A stretch of DNA of 64,000 nucleotides from PALSA-1003 sp963741315. GTDB taxonomy: Bacteria > Pseudomonadota > Gammaproteobacteria > Burkholderiales > Casimicrobiaceae. The notes beneath the pieces are model-generated. The model saw only the letters and a list, made by a program, of their open reading frames with translations. It was not told the origin of the DNA and did not search any database. Where the stretch lies: contig CAVUHK010000002.1 of NCBI GenBank assembly GCA_963741315.1, positions 124,001 to 188,000 on the forward strand. The letters run 5' to 3'. Shown here in pieces: positions 24,976-34,202 of the stretch (within the stretch, counting starts at the first letter, position 1; the number at the start of each line of letters is the position of its first letter). The position numbers were made by a program, and so were the translations under genes.

Positions 24976-26334
24976 ATGTTGAGCACGCGCGACCGGACGT
25001 TTCGTCGCTGCTTCGGGTTGCTGTTTGTCGGCGCAGTGATTGCCGTGGCCGGCTGCAGCGACCACTATCCGGTCAATCCGCCGCTGAAGCATTGGGATCC
25101 GCATGCCGGATACCGGCTGTCGCGACTCAAGGACGATACGAGCGCGAACAGCATGCTCGTCGTACTGATGTTTTCTGGCGGTGGAACGCGCGCCGCATCA
25201 CTCGCCTACGGCACACTGGAAGCGCTGCGCGAGGTCGAGGTCACCATCGAAGGTCGAAAGCGTCGCCTGCTCGATGAAGTTGACGTGATCATAGGTGTCT
25301 CGGGGGGCTCGGTCACGGCTGCGTATTACGGGCTCTATCACGAGCGCATCTTCACCGACTTCGAACAGCGCTTCCTGCGCCGCGACGTGCAGGGCGAGCT
25401 CAAGCAACTGCTCGCGACCAATATCCATCGCATCACCTCGTCGCGGTTCGGACGCGGCGACCTGCTTGCCGAGTACCTGGACCGAGAAGTTTTCACGGGC
25501 GCCACCTTCGATCATCTGGCGCAACGTGCGCGTCCATTCGTGCTGATCGGAGCCACCGACTTGACGCTGGGCGAGCGCTTCGTGTTCGACCAGGACCAGT
25601 TCGATCTCCTGTGTGCCGACCTCGGCCCGCTGCCGGTCGCGCGAGCAGTCGCTGCATCGGCCGCGCTTCCTCCCTATTTCAGTCCGATTACTCTGTGGAA
25701 TTACGCCGGCGACTGCGGATTCCAGCCACCGGAGTGGTTCTTCGCCCCGCCTTCAGACGATGCCGAGGGTCGACGCCGCAAACGGCAGGTGGACGCGCTG
25801 CGGACTTACCTGGATCGGGAAATGCGGCCGTATGTGCACATCCTCGACGGCGGGCTTGTCGACAATCTTGGCACACGCGGCCCGCTGGACGATGTCGCGA
25901 CCGCCGGAGTGGAAGCCCTGCTCGACGAGACCGGCAAGAACCGACTTACGCATGCAGTGCTGATTTCAGTCGACGCCGAGCCCGGTCCGCGTTACGACCT
26001 CAATCGCAGCGCGGACGTGCCCGGGCCGGCGGCGTCGCTGGATGCATTTCGCGCGGCGGTCGGCATGAATTCCTTCGAGACGCGCGAACACTTGCGACAG
26101 GCCGCGGAGGAATGGCTCGACGCGATGCCCCATGCAGCCAATGTCAAGCCGCGCTTCTATTTCATCGAGGTAAGCCTTCGCGCCATCAAAGACAGCGAAG
26201 ATCGCACTCGCATGCTGGCGATTCCCACGAGCTTTTCGCTCGAAGGCAATAGCGTCGACCAGCTGCGCACTGTGGCTGGGAGGCTACTGCGGGACTCGCC
26301 GGACTTGCAAAGGCTGCAACAGGATCTCCGATAG
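24976..26334 (+). CDS. Patatin-like phospholipase lipoprotein
   Basis: A 452-residue lipoprotein: lipobox VAGC (Cys27) and then a patatin domain with oxyanion loop SGGGTRA, nucleophile GVSGGS and catalytic aspartate in DGGLVDNLG. The family hydrolyses acyl esters of phospholipids. The NPPLKHWDPHAGYR stretch just after the lipobox is matched by NPPLTQYDPAKAYR in the second patatin at 47972-49480, so the two are paralogues. The start at ATG 24976 was chosen because the lipoprotein signal follows directly. Confidence 0.88.
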   Translation: MLSTRDRTFRRCFGLLFVGAVIAVAGCSDHYPVNPPLKHWDPHAGYRLSRLKDDTSANSMLVVLMFSGGGTRAASLAYGTLEALREVEVTIEGRKRRLLDEVDVIIGVSGGSVTAAYYGLYHERIFTDFEQRFLRRDVQGELKQLLATNIHRITSSRFGRGDLLAEYLDREVFTGATFDHLAQRARPFVLIGATDLTLGERFVFDQDQFDLLCADLGPLPVARAVAASAALPPYFSPITLWNYAGDCGFQPPEWFFAPPSDDAEGRRRKRQVDALRTYLDREMRPYVHILDGGLVDNLGTRGPLDDVATAGVEALLDETGKNRLTHAVLISVDAEPGPRYDLNRSADVPGPAASLDAFRAAVGMNSFETREHLRQAAEEWLDAMPHAANVKPRFYFIEVSLRAIKDSEDRTRMLAIPTSFSLEGNSVDQLRTVAGRLLRDSPDLQRLQQDLR

Positions 26335-26406
26335 GAGTGCCGGGCCGCACACCCCTGAAGGGAGAAAAAAGAGGTTCGTTCGTCAGCCTTTTCGAAGCTG
26401 CGATCG

Positions 26407-27255
26407 TCAGAGGGACGCCGCCGCGAAGGTGTCGCAATCGCCTGGTCGGCCGGACTCGATTCCGCGCTTGAACCAGCGCACCCGCTGCTCGGACGAGCCG
26501 TGAGTAAAAGACTCCGGCACGACGCGCCCTTGAATCTGCTGCTGTATACGGTCGTCGCCAATCGCGTTTGCCGCTTTGAGGGCTTCGGCGATGTCGCCCG
26601 CGTCGAGTTGCTTCATCGTTCCCGCGTAATAGCCCCAAACCCCGGCGTAGCAGTCCGCCTGCAATTCCATGCGCACGGATATGTCGTTGCGCCCACCGCG
26701 CGCGCCGCCTCCGCGGGCGCCGTCCAGTTGCTGAAGGGTACCGGTGAGCTTCTGTACGTGGTGCCCGACCTCGTGGGCGATCACGTACGCTTCGGCGAAG
26801 TCGCCGGGGGCGCCAAAGCGCGTTTGCAGTTCGCGGAAGAATGAGAGATCAACGTAGAGTTTCTCGTCGCCGTCACAGTAGAACGGACCCATGGCCGATT
26901 GCGCTACCCCACACGCCGATCGCACCTGGCCGTCGTAGAGCACCAGCGTGGGAGCATGGTACTGGCGATTTGACTGCTGGAAGATCTTGCTCCAGACGGT
27001 CTCCGTGCTTCCAAGCACCTTGGACACGAATTGTCCCATCTCATCGGATGGCGCCCCCTTCGGTGCATCGCGTTCCTGACTCGCCTCGCGTTGATTGCCG
27101 ACTTGCTGGGCGACATCGAGCACGGTACCCGGGTCGAATCCGAGGAAGTAGGCGATTACGGCGATAACGATACCGCCGACGCCCAGCCCTCCGGCCATCC
27201 CCATGCCACGACGATCCTCGACATTGCCACTGGCCTGCTGGTCGCCTAACTGCAT
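26407..27255 (-). CDS. Neutral zinc metallopeptidase (YpfJ family)
   Basis: A 282-residue protein with the YpfJ-family layout: N-terminal NVEDRRG, one membrane helix (GLGVGGIVIAVIAYFLGF), the zinc-binding HEVGHH and downstream ELQADCYAGVWG. The C-terminus has FTHGSSEQRVRWFKRGI. ATG 27255 has GGGGAGAAAG upstream and gives the usual short N-terminus; an in-frame ATG at 27306 is less likely. Members are presumed periplasmic-facing zinc peptidases with unknown substrate. Confidence 0.9.
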   Translation of the reverse strand: MQLGDQQASGNVEDRRGMGMAGGLGVGGIVIAVIAYFLGFDPGTVLDVAQQVGNQREASQERDAPKGAPSDEMGQFVSKVLGSTETVWSKIFQQSNRQYHAPTLVLYDGQVRSACGVAQSAMGPFYCDGDEKLYVDLSFFRELQTRFGAPGDFAEAYVIAHEVGHHVQKLTGTLQQLDGARGGGARGGRNDISVRMELQADCYAGVWGYYAGTMKQLDAGDIAEALKAANAIGDDRIQQQIQGRVVPESFTHGSSEQRVRWFKRGIESGRPGDCDTFAAASL

Positions 27256-27324
27256 GACTTTCTCCCCGGTTCGAACTCGTAGCGTCGGCCGCGCCGCGCG
27301 CGCCAACTCATTGGAATTCGCGCG

Positions 27325-28029
27325 TTAGTATCGGCGTTCCCACTGCGGCGGCCCCGAGTACGGGTACGCATTCGAAATCAGTCGACCCGACGAGATGCGT
27401 CGATCCAGCTCGCGCTGCAGGTTCGGATACTCACCCGGCCCAAAGGTCTGGCACTCGCCCTGAAAATTGGCATCGCTGCAGAACACCCAGTAGCCCCCGC
27501 TGACGCGCAGGGAACCCGCCTTGTCGTTGAAGCCGGTACGGTCGAGGTTGTTCATGACATCGCGCGTCATCGGGAACTGACGACCCTGGAAATCGTGTCC
27601 TTCGTAGAGAATGGCCTGGGGAACCGCGCCGCCCGTACCTTGATATACGGTGCCAGAGTTCGGCGCAGCGTACGTATTCGGCGCAGGGGGAGCTCCAGAA
27701 CTCGCTCCTCCGTAAGTGCGGGCGTCGATTTGCCGCACCGAGGAAATGTTGCGCACGAAATTACCGTCCATTCGCGCGTACCTGCCCGGCGGCAACTGAA
27801 TGCACCCGCCGTTGTAGTTGGCGTCCCGACACACTTCCCATACTCCGTCCCTCACGATCGCCGATCGCGTCTTGTCGTTCATCCCGGTGGTGTCAAGACT
27901 GGTGGCTTCGGTCGTGAGCCGAATGCTGTTGCCGCGAAAATCCTCGTCTTCGAAAAGAGTGATTTCTCCGGCGCATGCCGCAGTCGCCAGCAAGAAGGCG
28001 GCCGTAGCCAAGGGAATGCGAATCGTCAT
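27325..28029 (-). CDS. Secreted beta/gamma-crystallin-like protein
   Basis: A 234-residue protein starting at ATG 28029 behind AGGAG. A signal peptide (LATAAFLLATAACAGE) precedes two related domains. Each begins with ITLFEDEDFRGNSIRL or AILYEGHDFQGRQFPM and has Trp/Cys motifs (WEVCRDANYNGGC and WVFCSDANFQGEC) and a Gly-Glu/Arg-Tyr turn, the Greek-key pattern of beta/gamma crystallins. A Pro/Gly/Ala/Tyr-rich linker joins the domains. Bacterial members often bind calcium; the role here is unknown. Confidence 0.85.
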   Translation of the reverse strand: MTIRIPLATAAFLLATAACAGEITLFEDEDFRGNSIRLTTEATSLDTTGMNDKTRSAIVRDGVWEVCRDANYNGGCIQLPPGRYARMDGNFVRNISSVRQIDARTYGGASSGAPPAPNTYAAPNSGTVYQGTGGAVPQAILYEGHDFQGRQFPMTRDVMNNLDRTGFNDKAGSLRVSGGYWVFCSDANFQGECQTFGPGEYPNLQRELDRRISSGRLISNAYPYSGPPQWERRY

Positions 28030-28163
28030 CGCGAACTCCTGATGTGGTATTGAGCGGAAGTCTGGCGAGATTTCGCGCGCTACGCAGTCGGCCGCGGGCT
28101 GATTCTGTTGTAGGACCCGCATTACCCGGAAACTCCAGCGCAACCTGAGCTATTGCATGAGCC

Positions 28164-28529
28164 TTATAGTGCTAGCTTCAAGGGCCGGCTGCGCACATGC
28201 CGCCGCATCGCCAAAACGTTGGGGTCTGACGGCGCACTCCTGAATTGCGCTATTTGCTGGCTGGCCTGGATCACCGATACGCCGTCGTTTCTTGCGATGC
28301 GCAGTGCCAGACATCCCAGTTCGAACGGCGACAGGGCTGGATGCGACAGGCAGGAGGACGAATGCGAATTCATTGCAGGGCGGCCGATTTGGCCATTGAT
28401 GCGAGATGATTGGTCGTTCATTGCTGCGACTCCCGCCGGACGCTTACGCTCCCAGGGACCCTGAAACCGCTCTGCCGGTGTCTGGACAATAGGCCCCACA
28501 GGTAGCAGTGTCTGTGCGCTGGCGTACAT
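28164..28529 (-). CDS. Hypothetical protein (low support)
   Basis: A 121-residue frame beginning MYASAQTLLPVGPIVQTPAE at ATG 28529, with AGGAA about 12 bases upstream. The C-terminal half (LSPFELGCLALRIARNDGVS, VIQASQQIAQF) is plausible helical protein, while other parts are Ser/Arg-rich. There is no match I recognise. Kept because it fills a space between genes on the same strand and because its composition is better than the opposite frame. Confidence 0.3.
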   Translation of the reverse strand: MYASAQTLLPVGPIVQTPAERFQGPWERKRPAGVAAMNDQSSRINGQIGRPAMNSHSSSCLSHPALSPFELGCLALRIARNDGVSVIQASQQIAQFRSAPSDPNVLAMRRHVRSRPLKLAL

Positions 28530-28628
28530 GCTGGAGCGTTCCTGGCTTTGGGTGGCCGTTTTCCATTGCCGGCCCCGTCCATGCGGCTGCCTTGAGCCTC
28601 GGCGGGCGCCTGACAATCCAGGTCGGGA

Positions 28629-29414
28629 TCAGGGCTGCAGACTGCGCGCGCGAATCGCGATCCGCACGTCCACCTGGTCCTGTACCTGAAGACCGCCACC
28701 GAGAATGGAAAAGGGCGTGATCCCGAAGGCAGTCTGCGCGAGCGTGACGCGCCCGGTCACGCCGATTTGGCCCGGGGTCCGCTCGATCTTCGCAGGAACG
28801 CGCAGGGCGCGCGAGACCCCGTTGAGCGCAAGCGCGATGTCGAGTTCCGTGCCCGTGGCGCCGACGACGACGCGTTCCACGGTTACCACGGCATAAGGGT
28901 GCGTCTCGGCATTGAATTGACGCAGCATGTTCTCGCGCGTGCCAGCGATCGCCGATTCGGACGGCTGCGTGTCGAACGCCGCCTCGGCGCGCAGTTGTGG
29001 TTCGTCGACGACCAGCTGGTCAAGTCGAATGTAGAAGTCGGCTCTGCCTTCGCTTGGGGCGACGTAGCCCTGCATGTCATGGCTGGCGACGACATGATCG
29101 TGGCCCAGGTTGGCGAGAGATCCGGCGCGCCGCACCTCGATGACAAGCAGCGACTGGGCCGGATCGATCCGCAACACCTCACCACCCCGCTGCGAAAGTT
29201 GCAGGTAATAAGCGGCGGGAAATCCGTCGGGGAGCTGGTCGCCGATGACAGGCGGTCGGACAACCTGAACGGCGCACGCGGCGACGAGACAGGTAAATGC
29301 GATCGTCGCAATCCACGACCTGTGCAGCGCGAACGACTTGCCGGCGCGCTTTGGCGTCGTGCAAAATGACCCCGCAGAATCGGGGCGGTTATTGATCACC
29401 ATCGCCAGTAGCAT
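28629..29414 (-). CDS. YceI-like lipoprotein
   Basis: A 261-residue protein with a signal peptide and lipobox VAAC (ATIAFTCLVAACAVQ). The remainder fits the YceI-like lipocalin fold: a conserved NLGHDHVVAS segment, VDEPQLRAEAAF, and repeated beta strands ending QVDVRIAIRAR. YceI-family proteins bind isoprenoid or other lipids in the periplasm. The N-terminus before the signal is longer than usual (about 30 residues), so the real start may be a GTG nearer to the signal peptide. Confidence 0.75.
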   Translation of the reverse strand: MLLAMVINNRPDSAGSFCTTPKRAGKSFALHRSWIATIAFTCLVAACAVQVVRPPVIGDQLPDGFPAAYYLQLSQRGGEVLRIDPAQSLLVIEVRRAGSLANLGHDHVVASHDMQGYVAPSEGRADFYIRLDQLVVDEPQLRAEAAFDTQPSESAIAGTRENMLRQFNAETHPYAVVTVERVVVGATGTELDIALALNGVSRALRVPAKIERTPGQIGVTGRVTLAQTAFGITPFSILGGGLQVQDQVDVRIAIRARSLQP

Positions 29415-29666
29415 AGCAGCTCGTGCCGCCGCAGAAAGTCATCGCCGGAACCGTGCGTCTGCGCCAGCCAATTCAGATGCGTCGGCGATCGTCATTGCCA
29501 AGATTTGTGAAGAATTGATGCCGACCGTGTCGTGCCGCATGTGGTTCTCGGAAAGTGGGAAAAGCGCAATGCCCGGCATGCGTATGCGTCATAATTGACG
29601 GACATCAACGTCCGCCCGGCTGCGAAGGGCGAACATTGCAATAGCCACTCATTCGAAGAGAATCCC

Positions 29667-32036
29667 ATGGACCCGACCAGGCAAATAGGGCGCAGCAACA
29701 ACATCTTCGCCAAGGTCGCGCAGGTTTTCAAGCGACGCGCGGACACCGCCCAGGAGCACTATCGTGAGCGGATGATGCAAGCCTGGAAAGAGCACATCGC
29801 CGAATCGACGGTCGCGCCAAAGACACCGTGGGACATGTTGGGTGAGGGCATCAACTATGCGGTAGACGTGGCCCAGCGGTCGGTATTGTTCTGGGACACA
29901 CTGCGCCAGCGCGGCGACAATTATCGCGAGCACAAACAACGCGGCCAGCCGCCACTACTGCACTTCGACTACGAGATTGTGCTCGACGGACGCACCTTCG
30001 AGCGTGCAGTCAACTACGCGCTGGTACGCATCGTGGCGCCCAAGGGCATAACGATCGACGGGAAGCGACGCCCCTATGTGATCATCGACCCTCGCGCGGG
30101 CCATGGTCCCGGAATCGGCGGCTTCAAGGACGATTCGCAGGTAGGTGTAGCGCTGCGCGAGGGCCACCCCGTCTATTTCGTGATTTTCTTTCGCGAGCCC
30201 GAGCCAGGGCAGACGCTCATCGATGTGTGCGCGGCAGAGCGGCAATTTGTCCGCCGCGTGCGCGAACTGCATCCGGAAAGTCCCAAGCCCGCAATCATTG
30301 GTAATTGCCAGGGCGGCTGGGCGGCGATGATGGTGGCGGCATCGGGCCCCGATGATACCGGCCCGATCGTGATCAACGGCGCGCCCATGTCGTACTGGGG
30401 TGGCGCGTGGGCCGAAGGTGAAGGCGACAACCCGATGCGCTATTCCGGCGGGATGCTCGGAGGAACCTGGCTCGCCTCGCTCACGGCCGACCTTGGGGGA
30501 GGCATCTTTGACGGCGCGTACCTGGTCGAGAATTTCGAGAACCTCAATCCGGCGAACACGTTCTGGGACAAGTACTACAACCTGTACGCAAAGGTCGATA
30601 CCGAGGCACCCCGTTTCCTCGAATTCGAGCGCTGGTGGGGTGGCTTCTTCCTCATGAACCGCGAGGAGATCGAGTGGATCACTCGCAATCTTTTCGTCGG
30701 CAACAAGCTGTGGAAAGGCGATACCGCCGCCGGGAGCGGCACGAGCTTCGACCTGCGCGACATCAAGGTTCCGATCATTCTTTTCGCATCCATGGGCGAC
30801 AACATCACTCCGCCACAGCAGGCGTTCAACTGGGTGGCCGACGTCTACGGCTCGACGGAGGAGATCAAGGCTCGCGGCCAGGTCATCGTCGGCTTGTTGC
30901 ACGAGAACGTGGGCCACCTGGGGATCTTCGTGTCCGGCAAGGTTGCAAAGAAGGAGCATTCGCAGATCGTCTCGGTCCTCAAGTCGGTGGAGGCGCTGCC
31001 GCCAGGGCTGTATGGGATGGCAATCCACGAACGCAAACGTCCCGACGGCAAGGTCGAGTACGACGTCGAATTCCGCGAGCGCCGGCTGGAGGACATCGCC
31101 CCTCGCCTCAACCGTTTCCAGCGCGTCGACGAAAAGCCTTTCAAGGCCGTCGCCAAGGTGTCCGAAATCAACCAGAAAGCGTACGAGCTGTTCGCACAGC
31201 CGCTGCTGCAATCGATGTCGAGCGAGGCGGCCGCAGAGGTCGCGCGCGAATTCCACCCGTTGCGCGTTCAGCGTTGGGCTATTTCCAGCCTCAATCCGTG
31301 GCTCGCGTGGCTGCCGGCCGCCGCAAGCGTGGTCAAGGCGCAGCGTAAACCGATTGCACCAGACAGCCGGGTGCAGAAGCTCGAACGGTACACTTCGGAG
31401 GCCATCAGCGCCTCGCTGGATTACTATCGTGAGCTTCGCGATGCGATCAGTGAAGCAGTGTTCTTTCAGACTTACGGCAATGTGTTTTCGCTGTATCTGG
31501 CCGAGGTGGGCGAGCACGAGGCGAAACCGGAATCGCCGGTCGATGCTCGTGACCTCCCCGTGGTAAAGGACGCGCTGGATGCGATCGGCAAAGGCGGCTT
31601 TGCGGAAGCCCTGACCAGAACCGCGTCGCTGCTCGCCCGCAAGGGTGCGCCGTTCCCGCTGGAGCGCGTCGTGTTGAAACGAGAACTCGTCGACGACTAC
31701 CGCGATCTGCTCCCCGACCTTGCCCCGGACCGATGGCGGACGATTCGCGGCGCGCAGGACATCATCGTCCGCTACGCGCCCGAGCAAGCTGTCGCCACGC
31801 TGCCTCAACTGCTTGCCGATCCTGCCGACCGCCAGCGGCTGCTGTCGCTGCTCGAGCGCCTCTTGACGGACGTACGGTTATCGAACGCGAAACCCTCGGC
31901 CGACCAGCGTGCCATGCTCACGCGCCTCTCCGCGGTGCTCGAGGTCCCGTCCGCCCGGCGGCGTGGTGCGCGCACGCGCAAGGCAGGCGGAAAGCGGCGC
32001 GCCATCGCGTCGCGCGCCCCGGCGACCCGGCGTTGA
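29667..32036 (+). CDS. DUF3141 protein, PhaC-related alpha/beta hydrolase
   Basis: A 789-residue cytoplasmic protein starting at ATG 29667 behind GAAGAGAA. The central part is an alpha/beta hydrolase with the lipase-like box GNCQGG (Cys214), the Cys-nucleophile form typical of polyhydroxyalkanoate synthases, and a later HENVGHLGIFVSGKV likely holding the catalytic His. It is annotated as DUF3141 in related genomes. It is directly followed by phosphotransacetylase (start 8 bases after the stop), acetate kinase and FabI, a linkage that suggests acyl-thioester chemistry. Confidence 0.85.
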   Translation: MDPTRQIGRSNNIFAKVAQVFKRRADTAQEHYRERMMQAWKEHIAESTVAPKTPWDMLGEGINYAVDVAQRSVLFWDTLRQRGDNYREHKQRGQPPLLHFDYEIVLDGRTFERAVNYALVRIVAPKGITIDGKRRPYVIIDPRAGHGPGIGGFKDDSQVGVALREGHPVYFVIFFREPEPGQTLIDVCAAERQFVRRVRELHPESPKPAIIGNCQGGWAAMMVAASGPDDTGPIVINGAPMSYWGGAWAEGEGDNPMRYSGGMLGGTWLASLTADLGGGIFDGAYLVENFENLNPANTFWDKYYNLYAKVDTEAPRFLEFERWWGGFFLMNREEIEWITRNLFVGNKLWKGDTAAGSGTSFDLRDIKVPIILFASMGDNITPPQQAFNWVADVYGSTEEIKARGQVIVGLLHENVGHLGIFVSGKVAKKEHSQIVSVLKSVEALPPGLYGMAIHERKRPDGKVEYDVEFRERRLEDIAPRLNRFQRVDEKPFKAVAKVSEINQKAYELFAQPLLQSMSSEAAAEVAREFHPLRVQRWAISSLNPWLAWLPAAASVVKAQRKPIAPDSRVQKLERYTSEAISASLDYYRELRDAISEAVFFQTYGNVFSLYLAEVGEHEAKPESPVDARDLPVVKDALDAIGKGGFAEALTRTASLLARKGAPFPLERVVLKRELVDDYRDLLPDLAPDRWRTIRGAQDIIVRYAPEQAVATLPQLLADPADRQRLLSLLERLLTDVRLSNAKPSADQRAMLTRLSAVLEVPSARRRGARTRKAGGKRRAIASRAPATRR

Positions 32037-32043
32037 GCACGCG

Positions 32044-33003
32044 ATGAGTCCGAACGACGCCAGCGAGAGAAAGCACGAGAAATATCAGCGCCTGCTCGAC
32101 TACTGCCGCACGCTGCCGCCAACGTCGACTGCGGTCGCGCACCCTTGCGACGAGAGCTCGCTGCGCGGGGCCGTCGATGCCGCCCGACTCGGGCTGATCG
32201 CGCCGATCCTGGTTGGCCCGCGCGCGCGCATCGAAGCGATTGCGGATCAGTACGGCATTGACATCTCGGGGCTTCCGATCGTCAACTCCCAACACAGCCA
32301 CGATTCAGCGGATAAGGCCGTCGCGCTTGTGCGCGAAGGCAAGGCCGAGGCGCTGATGAAAGGCAGCTTGCATACCGACGAACTGATGGGCGCGGTGGTG
32401 AAGCGCGACACGGGGCTGCGCACCGCGCGCAGGGTCTCCCATTGTTTCATCATGGACGTACCGAGTTACTCGGAGACGCTGATCGTCACCGATGCCGCGA
32501 TCAACATCGCGCCGACGATGGCAGACAAGGTCGATATCATCCAGAATGCGATCGACCTTGCGCACGCAATGCATTTCGCCGAAGTACGCGTCGCGATCCT
32601 CTCGGCGATGGAACTCGTCAATCCGAAGGTACCTTCGACTGTCGAGGCCGGCGCATTGTGCAAGATGGCCGATCGCGGCCAGATCACCGGCGCCATACTC
32701 GACGGACCGCTGGCGCTCGACAACGCCATCAACCTCGAGTCGGTGGCGATCAAGAAAATCGACTCGCCGGTCGCCGGCCGTGCCAATGTGCTGGTGGTGC
32801 CCGATCTCGAGGCCGGCAACATGCTTGCCAAGAGCCTAACCTTCCTCGCCGGCGCCGACGCGGCCGGCATTGTGCTCGGAGCCCGCGTGCCGATCATCCT
32901 GACCAGTCGCGCCGATTCGGTGATGACGCGGCTTGCGTCGTGCGCGGTCGCGGTGCTGGTCGCGAAAGCCCGCCGCGAAGCGGGTACCAAAACCGTCGGC
33001 TGA
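32044..33003 (+). CDS. Phosphate acetyl/butyryltransferase
   Basis: A 319-residue PTA_PTB-domain protein starting at ATG 32044, 8 bases after the DUF3141 stop. Motifs seen include LMKGSLHTDELMGAV, RVSHCFIMDVPSY and VPDLEAGNMLAKSLTFLAGA. It transfers an acyl group from CoA to phosphate. The long N-terminal domains of some Pta proteins are absent, matching the short phosphate butyryl/acetyltransferase form often annotated with a hydratase name. Acetate kinase follows 4 bases later, so both steps of acyl-CoA to acyl acid plus ATP are encoded together. Confidence 0.9.
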   Translation: MSPNDASERKHEKYQRLLDYCRTLPPTSTAVAHPCDESSLRGAVDAARLGLIAPILVGPRARIEAIADQYGIDISGLPIVNSQHSHDSADKAVALVREGKAEALMKGSLHTDELMGAVVKRDTGLRTARRVSHCFIMDVPSYSETLIVTDAAINIAPTMADKVDIIQNAIDLAHAMHFAEVRVAILSAMELVNPKVPSTVEAGALCKMADRGQITGAILDGPLALDNAINLESVAIKKIDSPVAGRANVLVVPDLEAGNMLAKSLTFLAGADAAGIVLGARVPIILTSRADSVMTRLASCAVAVLVAKARREAGTKTVG

Positions 33004-33007
33004 GGCG

Positions 33008-34189
33008 ATGGACGCAGTCGCCGTCCTCAACGCGGGTTCGTCGAGCATCAAGTTCTCGCTGTTCACGGCGTCCGACAACGAGCTCGCGCTCACCGCGCGG
33101 GGGCAGGCCGAAGGACTGTTCACGTCGCCGCGTTTCGTCGCCAAGGACCCTGGCGGTCGGACGCTCGCGGAACGGTCATGGGGCGAACGCGTGCAGCTCG
33201 GCCACGACGGCGCACTGGATCATCTGGTTGGCTTCCTGCGCACGGAATTCACCCAGCACCGACTGGTGGCCGTCGGCCACCGCGTGGTACATGGCGGCCT
33301 CGCGTACAGCGAACCTGTTCGCGTCGATGAAACCGTGCTAGCAGCGCTCGAGAAGTTCGTGCCACTGGCACCGCTGCACCAGCCGCACAACCTGGCTCCG
33401 ATCCGGTCGCTCATCAAGCAGGCACCTGCATTGCCGCAGGTCGCGTGCTTCGACACGGCATTCCACCGCGGTCAACCGCCGGTCGCTCAGGCGTTCGCGC
33501 TGCCCAAGGCGATCACCGATCGCGGCGTGCGCCGGTACGGATTTCACGGCTTGTCGTACGAATACGTTGCGCAGGCGCTGCCCCGATATGACGCGCGCGC
33601 CGCTGCCGGCAGGACCGTCGTGCTGCACCTCGGCAATGGCGCGTCCATGTGCGCGATGGCGGCGGGCAGGAGCGTCGCGAGCACGATGGGCTTCACCGCG
33701 GTCGATGGGCTGCCGATGGGGACGCGCTGCGGTAATCTCGACCCCGGCGTGATGCTCTACCTGCTCGATGAGTGCGGGATGGATGCGCGCGCGATCGAGC
33801 GCCTGATTTACCAGCAATCGGGTCTGCTTGGCGTCTCCGGCATCTCGAGCGACATGCGCACCCTGGAGGCAAGCACCGATCCGGCCGCGAAGGCTGCGAT
33901 CGACCTGTTCGTCTACCGCATCGGGCGTGAGCTGGGATCGCTCGCGGCAGCGCTTGGCGGCATCGATGCGATTGTGTTCACGGCCGGCATCGGCGAGAAC
34001 AGCAGTAGCTTGCGTGCGCGGGTTTGCGCCGATGCGGCGTGGCTCGACGTGGACCTGGACCGTGCCGCCAACGAAGCCAAGGGACCCCGGATCAGTACGC
34101 CGGCAAGCCGCGTCTCGGTGTGGGTGGTGCCGACCGACGAAGAGCTCATGATCGCGCGTCACACCTGGCGCACGCTCGCAGGTCACTGA
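33008..34189 (+). CDS. ackA: Acetate kinase
   Basis: A 393-residue acetate/propionate kinase: N-terminal VLNAGSSSIKFSLF, central VLHLGNGASMCAM, MGFTAVDGLPMGTRCG and C-terminal FTAGIGENSS. It interconverts acetyl phosphate and acetate with ATP. Located in the DUF3141-pta-ackA-fabI row; the next gene starts 13 bases later. Confidence 0.93.
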   Translation: MDAVAVLNAGSSSIKFSLFTASDNELALTARGQAEGLFTSPRFVAKDPGGRTLAERSWGERVQLGHDGALDHLVGFLRTEFTQHRLVAVGHRVVHGGLAYSEPVRVDETVLAALEKFVPLAPLHQPHNLAPIRSLIKQAPALPQVACFDTAFHRGQPPVAQAFALPKAITDRGVRRYGFHGLSYEYVAQALPRYDARAAAGRTVVLHLGNGASMCAMAAGRSVASTMGFTAVDGLPMGTRCGNLDPGVMLYLLDECGMDARAIERLIYQQSGLLGVSGISSDMRTLEASTDPAAKAAIDLFVYRIGRELGSLAAALGGIDAIVFTAGIGENSSSLRARVCADAAWLDVDLDRAANEAKGPRISTPASRVSVWVVPTDEELMIARHTWRTLAGH

Positions 34190-34202
34190 TGGAGCAAGAA
34201 AG

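Noticed and set aside
29955..31808. 617-residue antisense frame opposite the DUF3141 gene
   Set aside because: Low-complexity Arg/His/Val composition and no motif; the plus strand is a recognised family with good start and neighbours.
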